A stretch of 64,000 nt of DNA from Acidobacteriota bacterium (GTDB taxonomy: Bacteria > Acidobacteriota > Blastocatellia > RBC074): the NCBI GenBank assembly GCA_016196035.1, contig JACPYM010000022.1:62001-126000 (forward strand). The letters are read 5' to 3'. A program made the position numbers and the translations under genes. Shown piece by piece: positions 31,718-40,856 of this stretch. The notes beneath the pieces are model-generated. The model had not been told where the DNA came from. It saw only the letters and a list, made by a program, of their open reading frames with translations, and did not search any database. Position 1 is the first letter of the stretch, and each line of letters opens with the position of its first letter.

Positions 31718-32525
31718 CTCGCGCCTTTAGCCCGCGCCTATAGAAAGAAAAGACATTCACCACGAAGAAGCGAAGCGCCGAAGGATATTCCAGCCAATTT
31801 TTGAGTCTTGCTGAACACTCTAGACGAAAGCATTTCAAGCATAGCGGGAAAAGCGCTGTGTGTCTTATGTCTGGGTATGCATGCCTATGAAGAATTAAAT
31901 TTCAAGGCCATAACAGGCAGATGGCTTATAGCAGTAGCGCGGTAGCGCTATCTGCTTGTATTAGACCGCTTGTTCCTACCATAAGGTGTAATGTTTCGTT
32001 AGCTCTTCCACTATTGAGTGTCTGTGGATTTTCAGGGACTAGAGCTTCAGTTGGATTTAGGAATCCAGCTTGAGCTTTGCAGTGTCGGCGGGTCAAAGCT
32101 TCGAAGCGGGTTGCCTTATCATCACTGGGCTTTATAAGCAGATAAGGTTTTGATCGCCAACTTCGCAGTCAAGGCTAGCCAACACATTCTGCCGTTCTTG
32201 CAAGGGAAGCCAGTACATTACCGATCGTAATTGTAACAGCTCCCTTGCAGGGATTTTTTCCCGGTTGTTATCTAATCAAGCTGACACCATCCATCCCCCA
32301 GCTTGCCGTGGTTTAAGTCGCTGTTTCAGCACTTAAATTCTGAACTCTGTGCCTTGTGCCTAAGTTTGGGATAGAAGACCCCTCTCCTCTATTTGGCCCG
32401 TTACCTAAAGAGGTAAGTCGCCATACCCTGTAAAAGCGTAGCGCTTTGGCTTATCCGCAAGTCACTAAACGCTGTTCGCCACCTACTTAAATCCTGCTCT
32501 CGAGCTTGAAAGAAAAAGTGACATT
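31718..32525. other. Long AT-rich non-coding region upstream of the response regulator
   Basis: About 808 bases with no credible reading frame on either strand and lower GC than the genes around it. Features seen: a 9-bp inverted pair TGCAAGGGA (32199-32207) and TCCCTTGCA (32241-32249), followed by GGGATTTTTTCCC, which looks like a terminator-style stem and T-run; and a small hairpin AAAGCG-TAG-CGCTTT at 32433-32447. The region may hold a small RNA or a long structured leader of the EPS regulator. I recognise no known riboswitch. Confidence 0.5.
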
Positions 32526-33299
32526 ATGAAACCAATGCCCGGCTCAGTTGCCCAACCGATTCGCATACAGTTGATTGACGATCAAGTCATCGTGCGCGAA
32601 GGTTTACGCTTGCTGCTGGAATCACAATCAGGCTTGCACGTGGTCGGTGATGCGGCAAGTTGTAAGGAAGCCGTGGCCTTGGCGCAGTCCGAACAGCCGG
32701 ATGTTATCTTATTGGATTTAGACCTCGGCGACAGTCATGGCCTTAATTGCCTAAGTGAACTGTTAACGGTTGCGCCCAAAGCCAAAGTTCTCATTCTAAC
32801 CGGCGTATACGATCTCGATGTACATCACGCCGCCATTAGCAGCGGCGCCATGGGAATTGTCCGCAAGCTGGAAGCCGGAGATGTATTAGTCAAAGCAATT
32901 CGTAAGGTTTCGGCGGGTGAGGTGTGGCTTGATGGCGTGCTTATGGCGCGCGTGCTGAGCGACCTTTGGAATACGCGCACGCCCTCCGCAGATACTCCGG
33001 CAGCGGCGCCCGCCCTTTCAGAAAAAGAACGCCAAGTGGCTGAAATGTGGCGTCCGAAAAATCAACCGCAAGATGATTACGAAGCGGTCAAGATTGCACG
33101 TTTAACCGAACGTGAGCGTGAAGTCGTCACCTTAATCGGAGAAGGGCTGCGCAACCAACAGATTGCTGATCGTCTTTGCATTAGTGTGATCACCGTGCGT
33201 CATCACCTCTCTTCGGTCTTTTCAAAACTGGAAGTTGGCGACCGTTTTGAGCTAGCAATCTATTCTTATCGTCACGGCTTAGCCAAGCCTCCCATGTAG
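32526..33299 (+). CDS. LuxR/NarL-type response regulator heading the EPS cluster
   Basis: 257 residues. The receiver domain (about 12-130) has the acidic pair D18-D19, the phospho-acceptor Asp64 in ILLDLDLGDSHG, the switch Thr in LILTGVY and the Lys in IVRKLEAGD. The C-terminal LuxR HTH is LTEREREVVTLIGEGLRNQQ then IADRLCISVITVRHHLSSVF. A linker of about 60 residues carries a second sequence, ALSEKERQVAEMW, that looks like the first helix of another LuxR HTH. No histidine kinase is encoded nearby. The position suggests it controls the EPS genes that follow. Confidence 0.9.
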   Translation: MKPMPGSVAQPIRIQLIDDQVIVREGLRLLLESQSGLHVVGDAASCKEAVALAQSEQPDVILLDLDLGDSHGLNCLSELLTVAPKAKVLILTGVYDLDVHHAAISSGAMGIVRKLEAGDVLVKAIRKVSAGEVWLDGVLMARVLSDLWNTRTPSADTPAAAPALSEKERQVAEMWRPKNQPQDDYEAVKIARLTEREREVVTLIGEGLRNQQIADRLCISVITVRHHLSSVFSKLEVGDRFELAIYSYRHGLAKPPM

Positions 33300-34229
33300 T
33301 TTTGGCTTAGCAATGAACCTCTGATTGGCACCAAACAAATAAAATTTAGCAGTCTTTATCCAATCATTCTTTGCCCTGTTCGATTTGCTGCGCTACTACT
33401 TCCAAACAGCAGTGCTGCCAATTTAACTTTACTTGATGGTAACCTGCCAACAAGTACGAAAGCTTCCAGTCATTTCCCAAACCCAGACAGTATTTTTAAT
33501 TCAAGTTATTTGTTGTCTGCATAATTAAGGCAACAATGTAGCTCTTTGCCAATATCAGCAAACGGGACTGCCAGCCGGATAGCACAAACAGCCTTATTGT
33601 TTGCTGGCCTCACCTATTTAGACAGTAACCCACACATATCTGCTATACGGGGGTCACACATGAGTACTAAATACTCGACAATAGCAGCACTTAGCCATGC
33701 ATTGCGCGCTTAAAATAGTCACGCTGGCCGATGTCCACCGAGAACAAATGATGTATTCATATAGCCGTCAGAGGCAATCATAAGTTAAAGCGGTAAGGCG
33801 CTCCCGACTTCTTACTTTAGCAGTGAGGTCGGTAACCCTTCTCCTATACTCGGAGTGTGTGGAGATTTTCGCCTAAGCCAAGTTTGTGATGCCTGCTAAT
33901 TGAAAGCGCGCGTTGTGGCGTGACAGGTGCTAGGGAGCCTCGTGGTAACGAAGTTTGGCGGTTAAACTATCGAGCGGTGGATAAGGCAGTAGTTGATTCC
34001 AGGGTCAGCCCAGTTCAGCGGCTAGTTTTGTTTCTGCTCTTCCACTTCACGAATAGTTGCACAAACTCCGATAGCCTGGCTGGTAACAGTGAGGCTACTA
34101 GCTACCCCCACACAGCGTCCTAATGACGCGCTCTCCGGAGTACAAAGTACCCCCAATGCTTCCGCTTCTGTTATGTCAGGTGGCACTGTATTGCATCGCT
34201 TATCTATCAAGAGAGGCAGAGAGGTTTCA
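33300..34229. other. Long AT-rich non-coding region before the EPS structural genes
   Basis: About 930 bases with only short, unconvincing frames. It contains several small inverted repeats, for example CAGCAAAC and GTTTGCTG around 33557-33609, and CCGAC...GTCGG around 33807-33829. A TGGCAC...TTGCA pair at 34181-34195 looks like a sigma-54 site but has a 4-base instead of a 5-base spacer. Likely the promoter and leader region for the cluster; no known RNA family recognised. Confidence 0.5.
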
Positions 34230-34400
34230 ATGTTCGCTTTTTCATCATCCCTTGCTGAGCCAATGTGGCTGTTATTTTTTGGTATTGTTTTTTTGGCAGT
34301 GGCGACCGGCATCCAAATGCGCCTAACAAAAAAGCAACGCCCTACGGGCGAAGAGATTGATTTACTGCAATCCGAACCGAATTCCATGCAAAGCCGGTAA
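34230..34400 (+). CDS. Small single-span membrane protein
   Basis: 56 residues from ATG 34230, which has GAGAGGCAGAGAGG just upstream. One hydrophobic helix (MWLLFFGIVFLAVATGIQM) is followed by a basic and then acidic polar tail (RLTKKQRPTGEEIDLLQSEP). The frame is open upstream to 34089, without a good site. No family is recognised. It lies 56 bases before the Wzz gene, so a small accessory role in the EPS export apparatus is plausible but unproven. Confidence 0.6.
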   Translation: MFAFSSSLAEPMWLLFFGIVFLAVATGIQMRLTKKQRPTGEEIDLLQSEPNSMQSR

Positions 34401-34456
34401 CAAGAATTAGATTTCGTCAGTTATGGTTGAGTAGCTATTTAATGTGAGGTGATAGG

Positions 34457-36034
34457 ATGGCAAGTTTCAGGCCCCGAAGCTTAGGTGATTTCAGCGCGAT
34501 TCTTTGGCGACGAAAAGGCTTGCTTCTTTTAGTAGCCGCCGCAATGTTGCAAGCATCATGGCTAGTCATTAAGAAGCTGCCGGATGTCTTTGAATCCCGC
34601 GCGCAACTGGCAATTTTAACCAAGCCTAGCGATGAAACTCAGTCGCTGGCAGCGCAAATTGCCGCGTTAACACAACGCGCGGTCAGCCGCGAAAGTCTCG
34701 CGCCGTTGATCAAAACTTATAAGCTGAATAAGGGTGATGAAGACTTGGAAGCTACTGCCACACGCTTACGCAAAGAGATTAAGATCGAGATCAAACTGCG
34801 CCAGTTTTATCCGGAATTTCCCGAAACAATCTTGGTTTCGTACCGGCACACTGATCCTGAAATTGCCAAGCAAGTCGTGGCTGACATGGTCGCCAATTTC
34901 ACTGATACCAATGAATCGTTGCGGCAACAGGCTGCCAAAGAGATCAAAGATATTGAGTTGCAACTGGGCGAAATGGAAAGCCCCTTGGGCAAAATTTCCA
35001 GTCAACGCTTAGCGACTTTGCGCTCACAAACGACGGCCACTGGCGGGGCGGCGCTAGAAGACCCCCGCATCTTGCGGCGCACGCTCTTGTCTGAAATCAA
35101 TGCCCTCAACGATAAACAGTTTCAACTCGATAAACAGATTGCCTTACAGCAACAGCAAATTGCTGAACAGCAAACAGTGGCGAAATCCGCTACTGTCGTC
35201 GCAAGCGGCGCCACGGCCAACAGTTCCTACGGGGTGTTAATCACCAAAAAGGCTGAACTCGACGCGCAGGTTAAGGAGTTTGAAAAACAGTACACCAACG
35301 AGAACCCCAAGCTGAAACAGGCGCGGGCGCAAGCACAGGAACTCAATTTACAAATTGAGAAGATGGAGCGCAGCACCCCGGGTTCGCAGGCGGTGGCGGC
35401 CACGCCGGAAGGCCGTGAATTGCGCGGTTTGGAACGCGAACTTGAGCGACAAAAAACCGAGTTGGCCATTACCCAACGCAATCTTGAAAGTAAACGGCAA
35501 GAGTTGGCCAACCTGCCCAATGCTGGCCCTAGCGCAGCAGCGCCAAATAGCGCGGCAATCCCTGATCCGGCGACGGACGCCGAGTATGAGCGGCTGAGCA
35601 AGCGTTATATTCGTTTGCTGGATAAGCAGGAAGCGTTGCAACAAGCCACGAACAACATGCATATCGGCCCGAATTTGAACTTGTTTCGGGTGATTGACCC
35701 GGCTTTTTTGCCTTCCAAACCAGCCGCGCCCAATCGCACGCTGCTCAAATTGATCGCGTTGGGCCTGGCGCTGGGGATGGGCTTATTAACTGTGGCGGTG
35801 CTTGAGGCGCGCCAGTTCTTCCGGATTCAGGATGAGCGCGACGTCGAGTATTACCTCGGCGCGCCGGTAATGGGATTGATTCCCGAAACACTGACGCCGG
35901 TGGAGCATAGCTTGATGCGGCGTCAAAAAGTTACACGTGTCGCCTTGGTGGTGATTATCGTGGCCGCCTGCGTTCCCATCTTTGCGCTGCTGCTCAACGG
36001 CAGCGGGCTTTTTGAAGTACTGGGGAACAAATAA
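34457..36034 (+). CDS. Polysaccharide chain-length determinant (Wzz/GNVR type)
   Basis: 525 residues with the PCP co-polymerase plan: N-terminal membrane span (KGLLLLVAAAMLQASWLVI, about 17-35), a periplasmic domain starting FESRAQLAILTKP, extended coiled coils (about 165-190 and 210-340, rich in Gln/Lys/Glu such as DKQIALQQQQIAEQQ), a GNVR-like segment ahead of the final span, and a C-terminal membrane region (LIALGLALGMGLLTVAVLEA) plus a last hydrophobic helix near the end. It sets polymer length with the Wzy ligase and docks the export channel. The kinase domain is in the next gene, so the system is split, unlike fused Wzc. Confidence 0.88.
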   Translation: MASFRPRSLGDFSAILWRRKGLLLLVAAAMLQASWLVIKKLPDVFESRAQLAILTKPSDETQSLAAQIAALTQRAVSRESLAPLIKTYKLNKGDEDLEATATRLRKEIKIEIKLRQFYPEFPETILVSYRHTDPEIAKQVVADMVANFTDTNESLRQQAAKEIKDIELQLGEMESPLGKISSQRLATLRSQTTATGGAALEDPRILRRTLLSEINALNDKQFQLDKQIALQQQQIAEQQTVAKSATVVASGATANSSYGVLITKKAELDAQVKEFEKQYTNENPKLKQARAQAQELNLQIEKMERSTPGSQAVAATPEGRELRGLERELERQKTELAITQRNLESKRQELANLPNAGPSAAAPNSAAIPDPATDAEYERLSKRYIRLLDKQEALQQATNNMHIGPNLNLFRVIDPAFLPSKPAAPNRTLLKLIALGLALGMGLLTVAVLEARQFFRIQDERDVEYYLGAPVMGLIPETLTPVEHSLMRRQKVTRVALVVIIVAACVPIFALLLNGSGLFEVLGNK

Positions 36035-36064
36035 CTGGCAAGCCGCAGGGTGAAAGAGGTGGTC

Positions 36065-37831
36065 ATGGATAAAGGTGCAAGGACGCAAAGATCGCAAAAA
36101 GGCAAAAGTAGAAAGCTGACCGTGAACAGCAACCAATCGCTTCCAAAAGAATTTTGGGCCGACGACGAAAACGTGCTGCCGGTACTTGATGAATCTCTAG
36201 CGGCGCCGAGCCGTAACGGCGCGTCTTATCAAGTGTCTGGCGATGACGTACTGCAATTATTCGATGCGCCTTCTGTCAGACGAGTGGGGAATAAAGTCAG
36301 CGGGTTGCTTAACGCAGCGGCGACGGCGGAAACCTCGAAGGTTGCGCAATTGAACGAATATCAAAAATCACCAGCGGATGGCCCGCCCGCGCGCCAGGTC
36401 GCGGGCGAATACATTGCGCCCCCACCAACGCATCCTTCGCAACGCAGTCAAGGGCGCAAGGCGACGGCCAAGTTGGACTACTACAAGAAACTGGCTGAGT
36501 TGCAACAGATGAACCTGGAGTTTGGCCGCAGCATACGCGCGGCACGGAATGAAGCGCGCACCGAGGTCAATGGCAATAACGGCAATGGCAATGGTTACGC
36601 GAATCCCGAACTGGTCAATGGCAATACACACGCCCAGGCGTTTGAAACGCGCCAGCAAACGGGGCGGCGCGAGCTAACGCATCCGTTGACAACGTCGTTT
36701 CACGTCGCCACCAAACGCGGCGAAGCGCGCCCCGTCAGCGCGCAGCCGTCGGTAAAACAACCGACGCCGCATCCGTTGCCGGCCCATCAACAGCGCGTCA
36801 CGGCCAAGCTGGATTACAACCGGTTGCTGGAATTTCAGCGCCGCTACGAAGAGACGCAACCGCATGCGCCGACGATTGAAGACCGGTTGGCCAACAATCT
36901 GACGCAGCGCCAAGCCGCTGATTTTGCGCGCGAGACCGTGCGCCTGGCCGAGCCGCTCCGCCCGCGTTTGCCGGTGCGCGAAGTGGAGCCCCGGCAGGCC
37001 TTGCCCGAAATGCGTGATTGGCAAAACACGGCCAACCACGAGGCTGTCGTGCGGCGGCAACAGGCTGAACAGGATTTGCAACGTCACGCAGCGCCCGTGT
37101 TGACGCCGCAAACCGGCGGATTACGGCGCAGTACGCCGGAGCAACTCGCGGCGCAATTGCGCCAGCCGGTTGAGCGCGTGCGCGAAGTCTTGCTCGATCC
37201 GACACGGATTGACCCGCATCTGATCGCGCTCTCGGATTTCAATCCGCGCGCGGCCCGCTATTTCGATCAAGTGGCGGTTTCTTTGATTTCGGTTTCATAC
37301 AAACGCCTGTGCAAACGCGTGCTGCTGGCTTCGGCCCTGCCCGGTGAAGGGCGCACCTGCGTGGCGCTCAATTTGGCGGGCGCGCTAGCGCGAGCGCGGC
37401 AACGCGTCTTGGTGGTGGATTGCGATTTGGCGAATCCTTCGGTGCTGCGACTGTTGGGCATTGACGCGCCGCTGGGGTTGAGCGAGGCCGTGCATCGTGG
37501 CCTGGGGCCGAACAGCGCGGCGCTGCGGGTGCAACCGGCGGGGTTCAACATTTTGCCGACGCGCGAAAAAGTTCAGCATACAGCGGAGTTGCTGGCCGCG
37601 CCGCGCTTTCACGAAATGCTGCAAATGTGCGAGCCGGACTACGATTTTATTTTGTTCGATTCGTCGCCGCTGCTCGAGAGCGCCGATGCCAATCTGTTGG
37701 CGGGACTGACTGACGCCACCATGCTGGTGATCCGCCCAGGTATGACCACGACGCAACAGATGGCCAAGGCCGTGTCGCTCTTCAATGAAAAAGACATTTG
37801 CGGCGTGGTGCTCAACCGCGTGGCGAAATAA
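36065..37831 (+). CDS. BY-kinase-like (CpsD/CapB) ATPase with long N-terminal extension and Arg in Walker A
   Basis: 588 residues from ATG 36065 (preceded by GAGGTGG; an in-frame GTG at 36050 is possible). The C-terminal 200 residues are the MinD-like fold of bacterial tyrosine kinases: Walker A in SALPGEGRTCVALNLA, A' in VLVVDCDLANPSVLRLLGI, Walker B in YDFILFDSSPLLES. Arg430 (codon CGC, 37352-37354) replaces the usual Walker A Lys, and no Tyr-rich tail follows VVLNRVAK. The first 390 residues are Gln/Arg/Ala-rich and contain a repeated TAKLDY-x-x-LxExQ motif (around residues 136 and 250). It may be a regulatory ATPase or pseudokinase paired with the Wzz protein 30 bases upstream. Confidence 0.85.
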   Translation: MDKGARTQRSQKGKSRKLTVNSNQSLPKEFWADDENVLPVLDESLAAPSRNGASYQVSGDDVLQLFDAPSVRRVGNKVSGLLNAAATAETSKVAQLNEYQKSPADGPPARQVAGEYIAPPPTHPSQRSQGRKATAKLDYYKKLAELQQMNLEFGRSIRAARNEARTEVNGNNGNGNGYANPELVNGNTHAQAFETRQQTGRRELTHPLTTSFHVATKRGEARPVSAQPSVKQPTPHPLPAHQQRVTAKLDYNRLLEFQRRYEETQPHAPTIEDRLANNLTQRQAADFARETVRLAEPLRPRLPVREVEPRQALPEMRDWQNTANHEAVVRRQQAEQDLQRHAAPVLTPQTGGLRRSTPEQLAAQLRQPVERVREVLLDPTRIDPHLIALSDFNPRAARYFDQVAVSLISVSYKRLCKRVLLASALPGEGRTCVALNLAGALARARQRVLVVDCDLANPSVLRLLGIDAPLGLSEAVHRGLGPNSAALRVQPAGFNILPTREKVQHTAELLAAPRFHEMLQMCEPDYDFILFDSSPLLESADANLLAGLTDATMLVIRPGMTTTQQMAKAVSLFNEKDICGVVLNRVAK

Positions 37832-37869
37832 CGGGTGCGGGTGAAACTGGTTAGAAGGAGTCAGGCGCG

Positions 37870-39252
37870 ATGAAAGCCAAGCACTGGAAACGAACGTTCC
37901 TGTTGATGCTGTTTGAAGGAGCTTTGATCTACGGTTGCGGCCTCATGGCGATCCTGTTGCGTTTTGGCGCTGACGCGGGCGCAGTGCTGACCCAGCGCCA
38001 AGGGTTGTTGAAACTGCTGGTGGCGATGGCCGTGACGCAAGGCGCGTTTTATCTTTTTGATCTTTACGATTTCGGCATGATCCGCCGCTTGAGCGTGCTG
38101 GCGATTCGCCTGTGCCAGGCCTTGGGTTTGGCGGCGATGTTGTTGGCGCTGCTCTTTTACCTGCTGCCGCATTTGATGCTGGGGCGCGGCGTTTTCCTGA
38201 CGCAGTTGGCGTTGATGCTGACGATTATGACGGGCTGGCGCCTGATTGCGCGCTGGTTGCTGGGCCATCCACGGCTGGCTGAGCGCGTCATTATTCTGGG
38301 CACTGAACAGCAGGCGATAGATTTAGCACGTGAGGTTTTGAATCGGCGCGAAGCAGGTTATGAGGTCGTCGGCTTCATCGGCGATGACCCGGCGCTGATT
38401 GGAAAGAGCCTGATCAACCCTTGCGTGATCGGCACTGCCGACGATTTGGAAGCCGTCACACGCCGTTATAACGCCGACCGCATCGTGGTCGCGTTGACCG
38501 ACCGGCGGGGCCGCATGCCGCTTGATACGCTCTTGAACCTGAAGCTGCGCGATGATGTCGTGGTTGAGGACTGGGCGAATTTCTTTGAACGTCTGACGGG
38601 CAAAATCAGCACGGATCGCTTGCAACCGAGCCAATTGATCTTCGCTGATAACATGCGCTGGATACGCTTTTACCGCCGCGTGCGGCGCGTGGCCGACATC
38701 ATCATCGCCTCTATCGGGTTAGTCCTGAGCGCGCCACTGATGTTGCTAACCGCGCTGTTGATCAAGCTGGAATCGGCGGGGCCGATCTTTTATTCGCAGG
38801 AGCGCGTGGGGCAGCACGACCAGCCGTTCCACATCATCAAGTTCCGCTCGATGCGCACTGATGCCGAAAAGAACGGCGCGGTGTGGGCCAGCAAGGATGA
38901 CCCGCGCGTCACACGCGTGGGCCGCATCATTCGCAAGCTGCGCATAGACGAGTTGCCGCAATTCATCAACGTGCTGCGCGGCGAGATGAGCATGATCGGG
39001 CCGCGCCCTGAACGCCGCCAGTTCGTCCAGCAGTTGAGCGAAGTGCTGCCGTATTACTCGCAGCGCCATTTGGTGAAGCCGGGCATCACGGGCTGGGCGC
39101 AGGTTTGTTATCCCTATGGCGCGTCGGTCGAAGATGCGCGCATGAAGCATCAATACGATCTTTACTACATCAAGAATCAATCGCCGCTGCTCGATGCGGT
39201 GATTCTTTTCGAGACGTTGCGGGTGGTGTTTTTCGGCAGGCTGGGCCGCTAA
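37870..39252 (+). CDS. Polyprenyl-phosphate sugar-1-phosphate transferase (initiating glycosyltransferase)
   Basis: 460 residues. Starts repeat-unit synthesis by placing a sugar phosphate on undecaprenyl phosphate at the inner membrane. Four N-terminal spans (about 10-120) are followed by a Rossmann-like CoA-binding-type domain (RVIILGTEQQAIDLAREVL). A fifth span (ADIIIASIGLVLSAPLMLL) leads into the catalytic domain with GPIFYSQERVGQ, FHIIKFRSMRTDAE, RKLRIDELPQFINVLRGEMS, MIGPRPERRQFV and KPGITGWAQV. This is the WbaP/EpsE-type plan; the sugar cannot be deduced. AGAAGGAG sits just before the ATG. Confidence 0.93.
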   Translation: MKAKHWKRTFLLMLFEGALIYGCGLMAILLRFGADAGAVLTQRQGLLKLLVAMAVTQGAFYLFDLYDFGMIRRLSVLAIRLCQALGLAAMLLALLFYLLPHLMLGRGVFLTQLALMLTIMTGWRLIARWLLGHPRLAERVIILGTEQQAIDLAREVLNRREAGYEVVGFIGDDPALIGKSLINPCVIGTADDLEAVTRRYNADRIVVALTDRRGRMPLDTLLNLKLRDDVVVEDWANFFERLTGKISTDRLQPSQLIFADNMRWIRFYRRVRRVADIIIASIGLVLSAPLMLLTALLIKLESAGPIFYSQERVGQHDQPFHIIKFRSMRTDAEKNGAVWASKDDPRVTRVGRIIRKLRIDELPQFINVLRGEMSMIGPRPERRQFVQQLSEVLPYYSQRHLVKPGITGWAQVCYPYGASVEDARMKHQYDLYYIKNQSPLLDAVILFETLRVVFFGRLGR

Positions 39253-39307
39253 CGCTATAACCGAAGATTAGACTTCCGGTGATGGTGAAACAGGACGGGA
39301 AGAACGT

Positions 39308-40567
39308 ATGAACAGCAATTTCTATAACAAGTTTGCGGCGCAAATCAGTTGCGCGGCGGTGCTGGCGGTGATGACGGCTGGTGCGCCCCTACAGGCGGCA
39401 CAGCGTTCGACCGCCGCCCAAAGTTTGAGTTCGGAGCCACAATCGCTATCTGTGGCTTCAGCGGCGCAGGTGCAGATGTCCTGGGGGGGAACGTCTGCAC
39501 CTGCCGTTTCGCTCACTGAAGTTTTGAGTTCGAGTTTGAAGCTGTGGGCAAACGCGCCCGCCGCTTCAGCGTTGCAGGCGCGGAGGTCCTGGGGGGGAGC
39601 GTCCGCGCCTGTCACAACGTCTTCAACGAGTTTGGGGTCACCGGTAACCGTGCCGGCGGCTTCAGCGTTGCAGGCGCGGGAGTCCTGGGGGGGAGCGCCC
39701 GCGCCTGCTACAACGTCTTTTATGAGTTTGGGCACGAGTTTGGAGCCGCAGGCAGTTGTTCTTGGGAATGAACCGGCGGCTTCAGCGTCGCAGGTGCGGA
39801 GGTCCTGGGGGGGAGCATCCGCACCTGCCACACGCAACCAACGCCCGGCTCGATCATCCGCCAATCCCGTTAGCACTGATGTGAATGACGACAAAACCGG
39901 GAAAAGCAATCAGACTAAAACCAAAGAGGCCGCGCCCACTGTGCAAGTGCCGGATGATCCGCAAGTTTTTGAATTGATGTATGAGAATTTCCGCCGTACC
40001 TACCGGCTCGGCCCCGCCGACGAGATTGCAGTGCGGGTGCGCCTGGAGCCGGATTATTCGATTGACCGGGCCAAGATTTCGCCCGATGGACGCGTCTTTC
40101 ATCCGCTGCTCGGCGATGTCGTCGTGGGCGGGCTGACCGTTGAACAATTGACCAGGAAACTCAAACAGGATTTGCTGCGCTATATCAAACAACCCGAAGT
40201 GAGCGTGCAATTGCTGGAAGCCAGGAGCGCCAAAATCGGCGTGCTCGGCGAAGTCGGCCACCCCGGCATTTTGCCGATGGTCGGCCCGATGACGGTGTTG
40301 GACGCCATCACGCAATCGGGCGGCTTTGCGCGTACCGGCAGCCGCAGCAATGTTTCGTTGATACGGCAAAGTCAAACCGGCAAATACCAAACCTTAAACG
40401 TGGACGTGAAAAAGCTGCTGGCCGGCAAGGCTGATGCGGAAGAAAACCTGCCGTTGCAACCGGGTGACACGGTCATCGTGCACGGCAATTTTTTGAAGAA
40501 ATTGGAATACGTGACGGCGCTGACAGGGTTTACTCAGTTCCTCGCCTTTGTCGCCCTGACGCGCTGA
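39308..40567 (+). CDS. Polysaccharide export protein (Wza-like, Poly_export/SLBB)
   Basis: 419 residues with a signal peptide (AAVLAVMTAGAPLQAAQ). The Poly_export domain is about residues 225-310 (YRLGPADEIAVRVRLEPDYS, ISPDGRVFHPLLGDV, GLTVEQLTRKLKQDL), and the SLBB domain follows (KIGVLGEVGHPGILPMVGPM, TVLDAITQSGGFARTGSRSN). A C-terminal segment LPLQPGDTVIVHGN ends before a hydrophobic tail. Between the signal peptide and the first domain, residues about 53-174 contain four copies of Q-x-R/Q-x-SWGG-x-x-AP, each encoded by a 39-bp palindrome. That insert is absent from ordinary Wza proteins. Outer-membrane export channel for the EPS. Confidence 0.9.
   Translation: MNSNFYNKFAAQISCAAVLAVMTAGAPLQAAQRSTAAQSLSSEPQSLSVASAAQVQMSWGGTSAPAVSLTEVLSSSLKLWANAPAASALQARRSWGGASAPVTTSSTSLGSPVTVPAASALQARESWGGAPAPATTSFMSLGTSLEPQAVVLGNEPAASASQVRRSWGGASAPATRNQRPARSSANPVSTDVNDDKTGKSNQTKTKEAAPTVQVPDDPQVFELMYENFRRTYRLGPADEIAVRVRLEPDYSIDRAKISPDGRVFHPLLGDVVVGGLTVEQLTRKLKQDLLRYIKQPEVSVQLLEARSAKIGVLGEVGHPGILPMVGPMTVLDAITQSGGFARTGSRSNVSLIRQSQTGKYQTLNVDVKKLLAGKADAEENLPLQPGDTVIVHGNFLKKLEYVTALTGFTQFLAFVALTR
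39466..39828. repeat. Four in-frame 39-bp palindromic units inside the export-protein gene
   Basis: Units at 39466-39504, 39574-39612, 39670-39708 and 39790-39828. Each has 11-bp arms (for example GCAGGTGCAGA and TCTGCACCTGC) around a 17-base loop with CCTGGGGGGG. Start-to-start distances of 108, 96 and 120 bases are all multiples of three, so every unit is read in the same frame. Arm positions 6, 9 and 11 differ between units and the opposite arm changes with them, so pairing is preserved. Confidence 0.85.
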
Positions 40568-40856
40568 AAACCAAATTCCGCTCGGATGTGCGTGGGTGGT
40601 GCGCCCGCGCGCATCACCGGTAGTAAAGCTCTCTTTACGGTTCCGGCTGCCACGCAAGCCACGAATCCCTCACTCCCCTGACCGGACCGCTGGATGGCGC
40701 AAAGATAAACCAGGGGGTTGTTGCACAACCAATTAACAGAATAACAAGCAATCACCCGTCTGACTGAAGGCGGCCAGCGGTGCCGTTGGCTAACTAAAAC
40801 AAAAGGTAACTTGTGCGTATACCTAGATCCGAAAATCCATAGAGGCTAAGTTAACA

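Noticed and set aside
33920-34123. 67-codon frame in the second AT-rich gap
   Set aside because: No ribosome site, no recognisable composition, and other similar short frames occur by chance there.
34181-34195. Sigma-54 promoter-like TGGCAC...TTGCA upstream of the small membrane protein gene
   Set aside because: The spacer between TGGCAC and TTGC is 4 bases; sigma-54 promoters need 5, and spacing changes normally abolish activity. It also lies only about 35 bases from the ATG.
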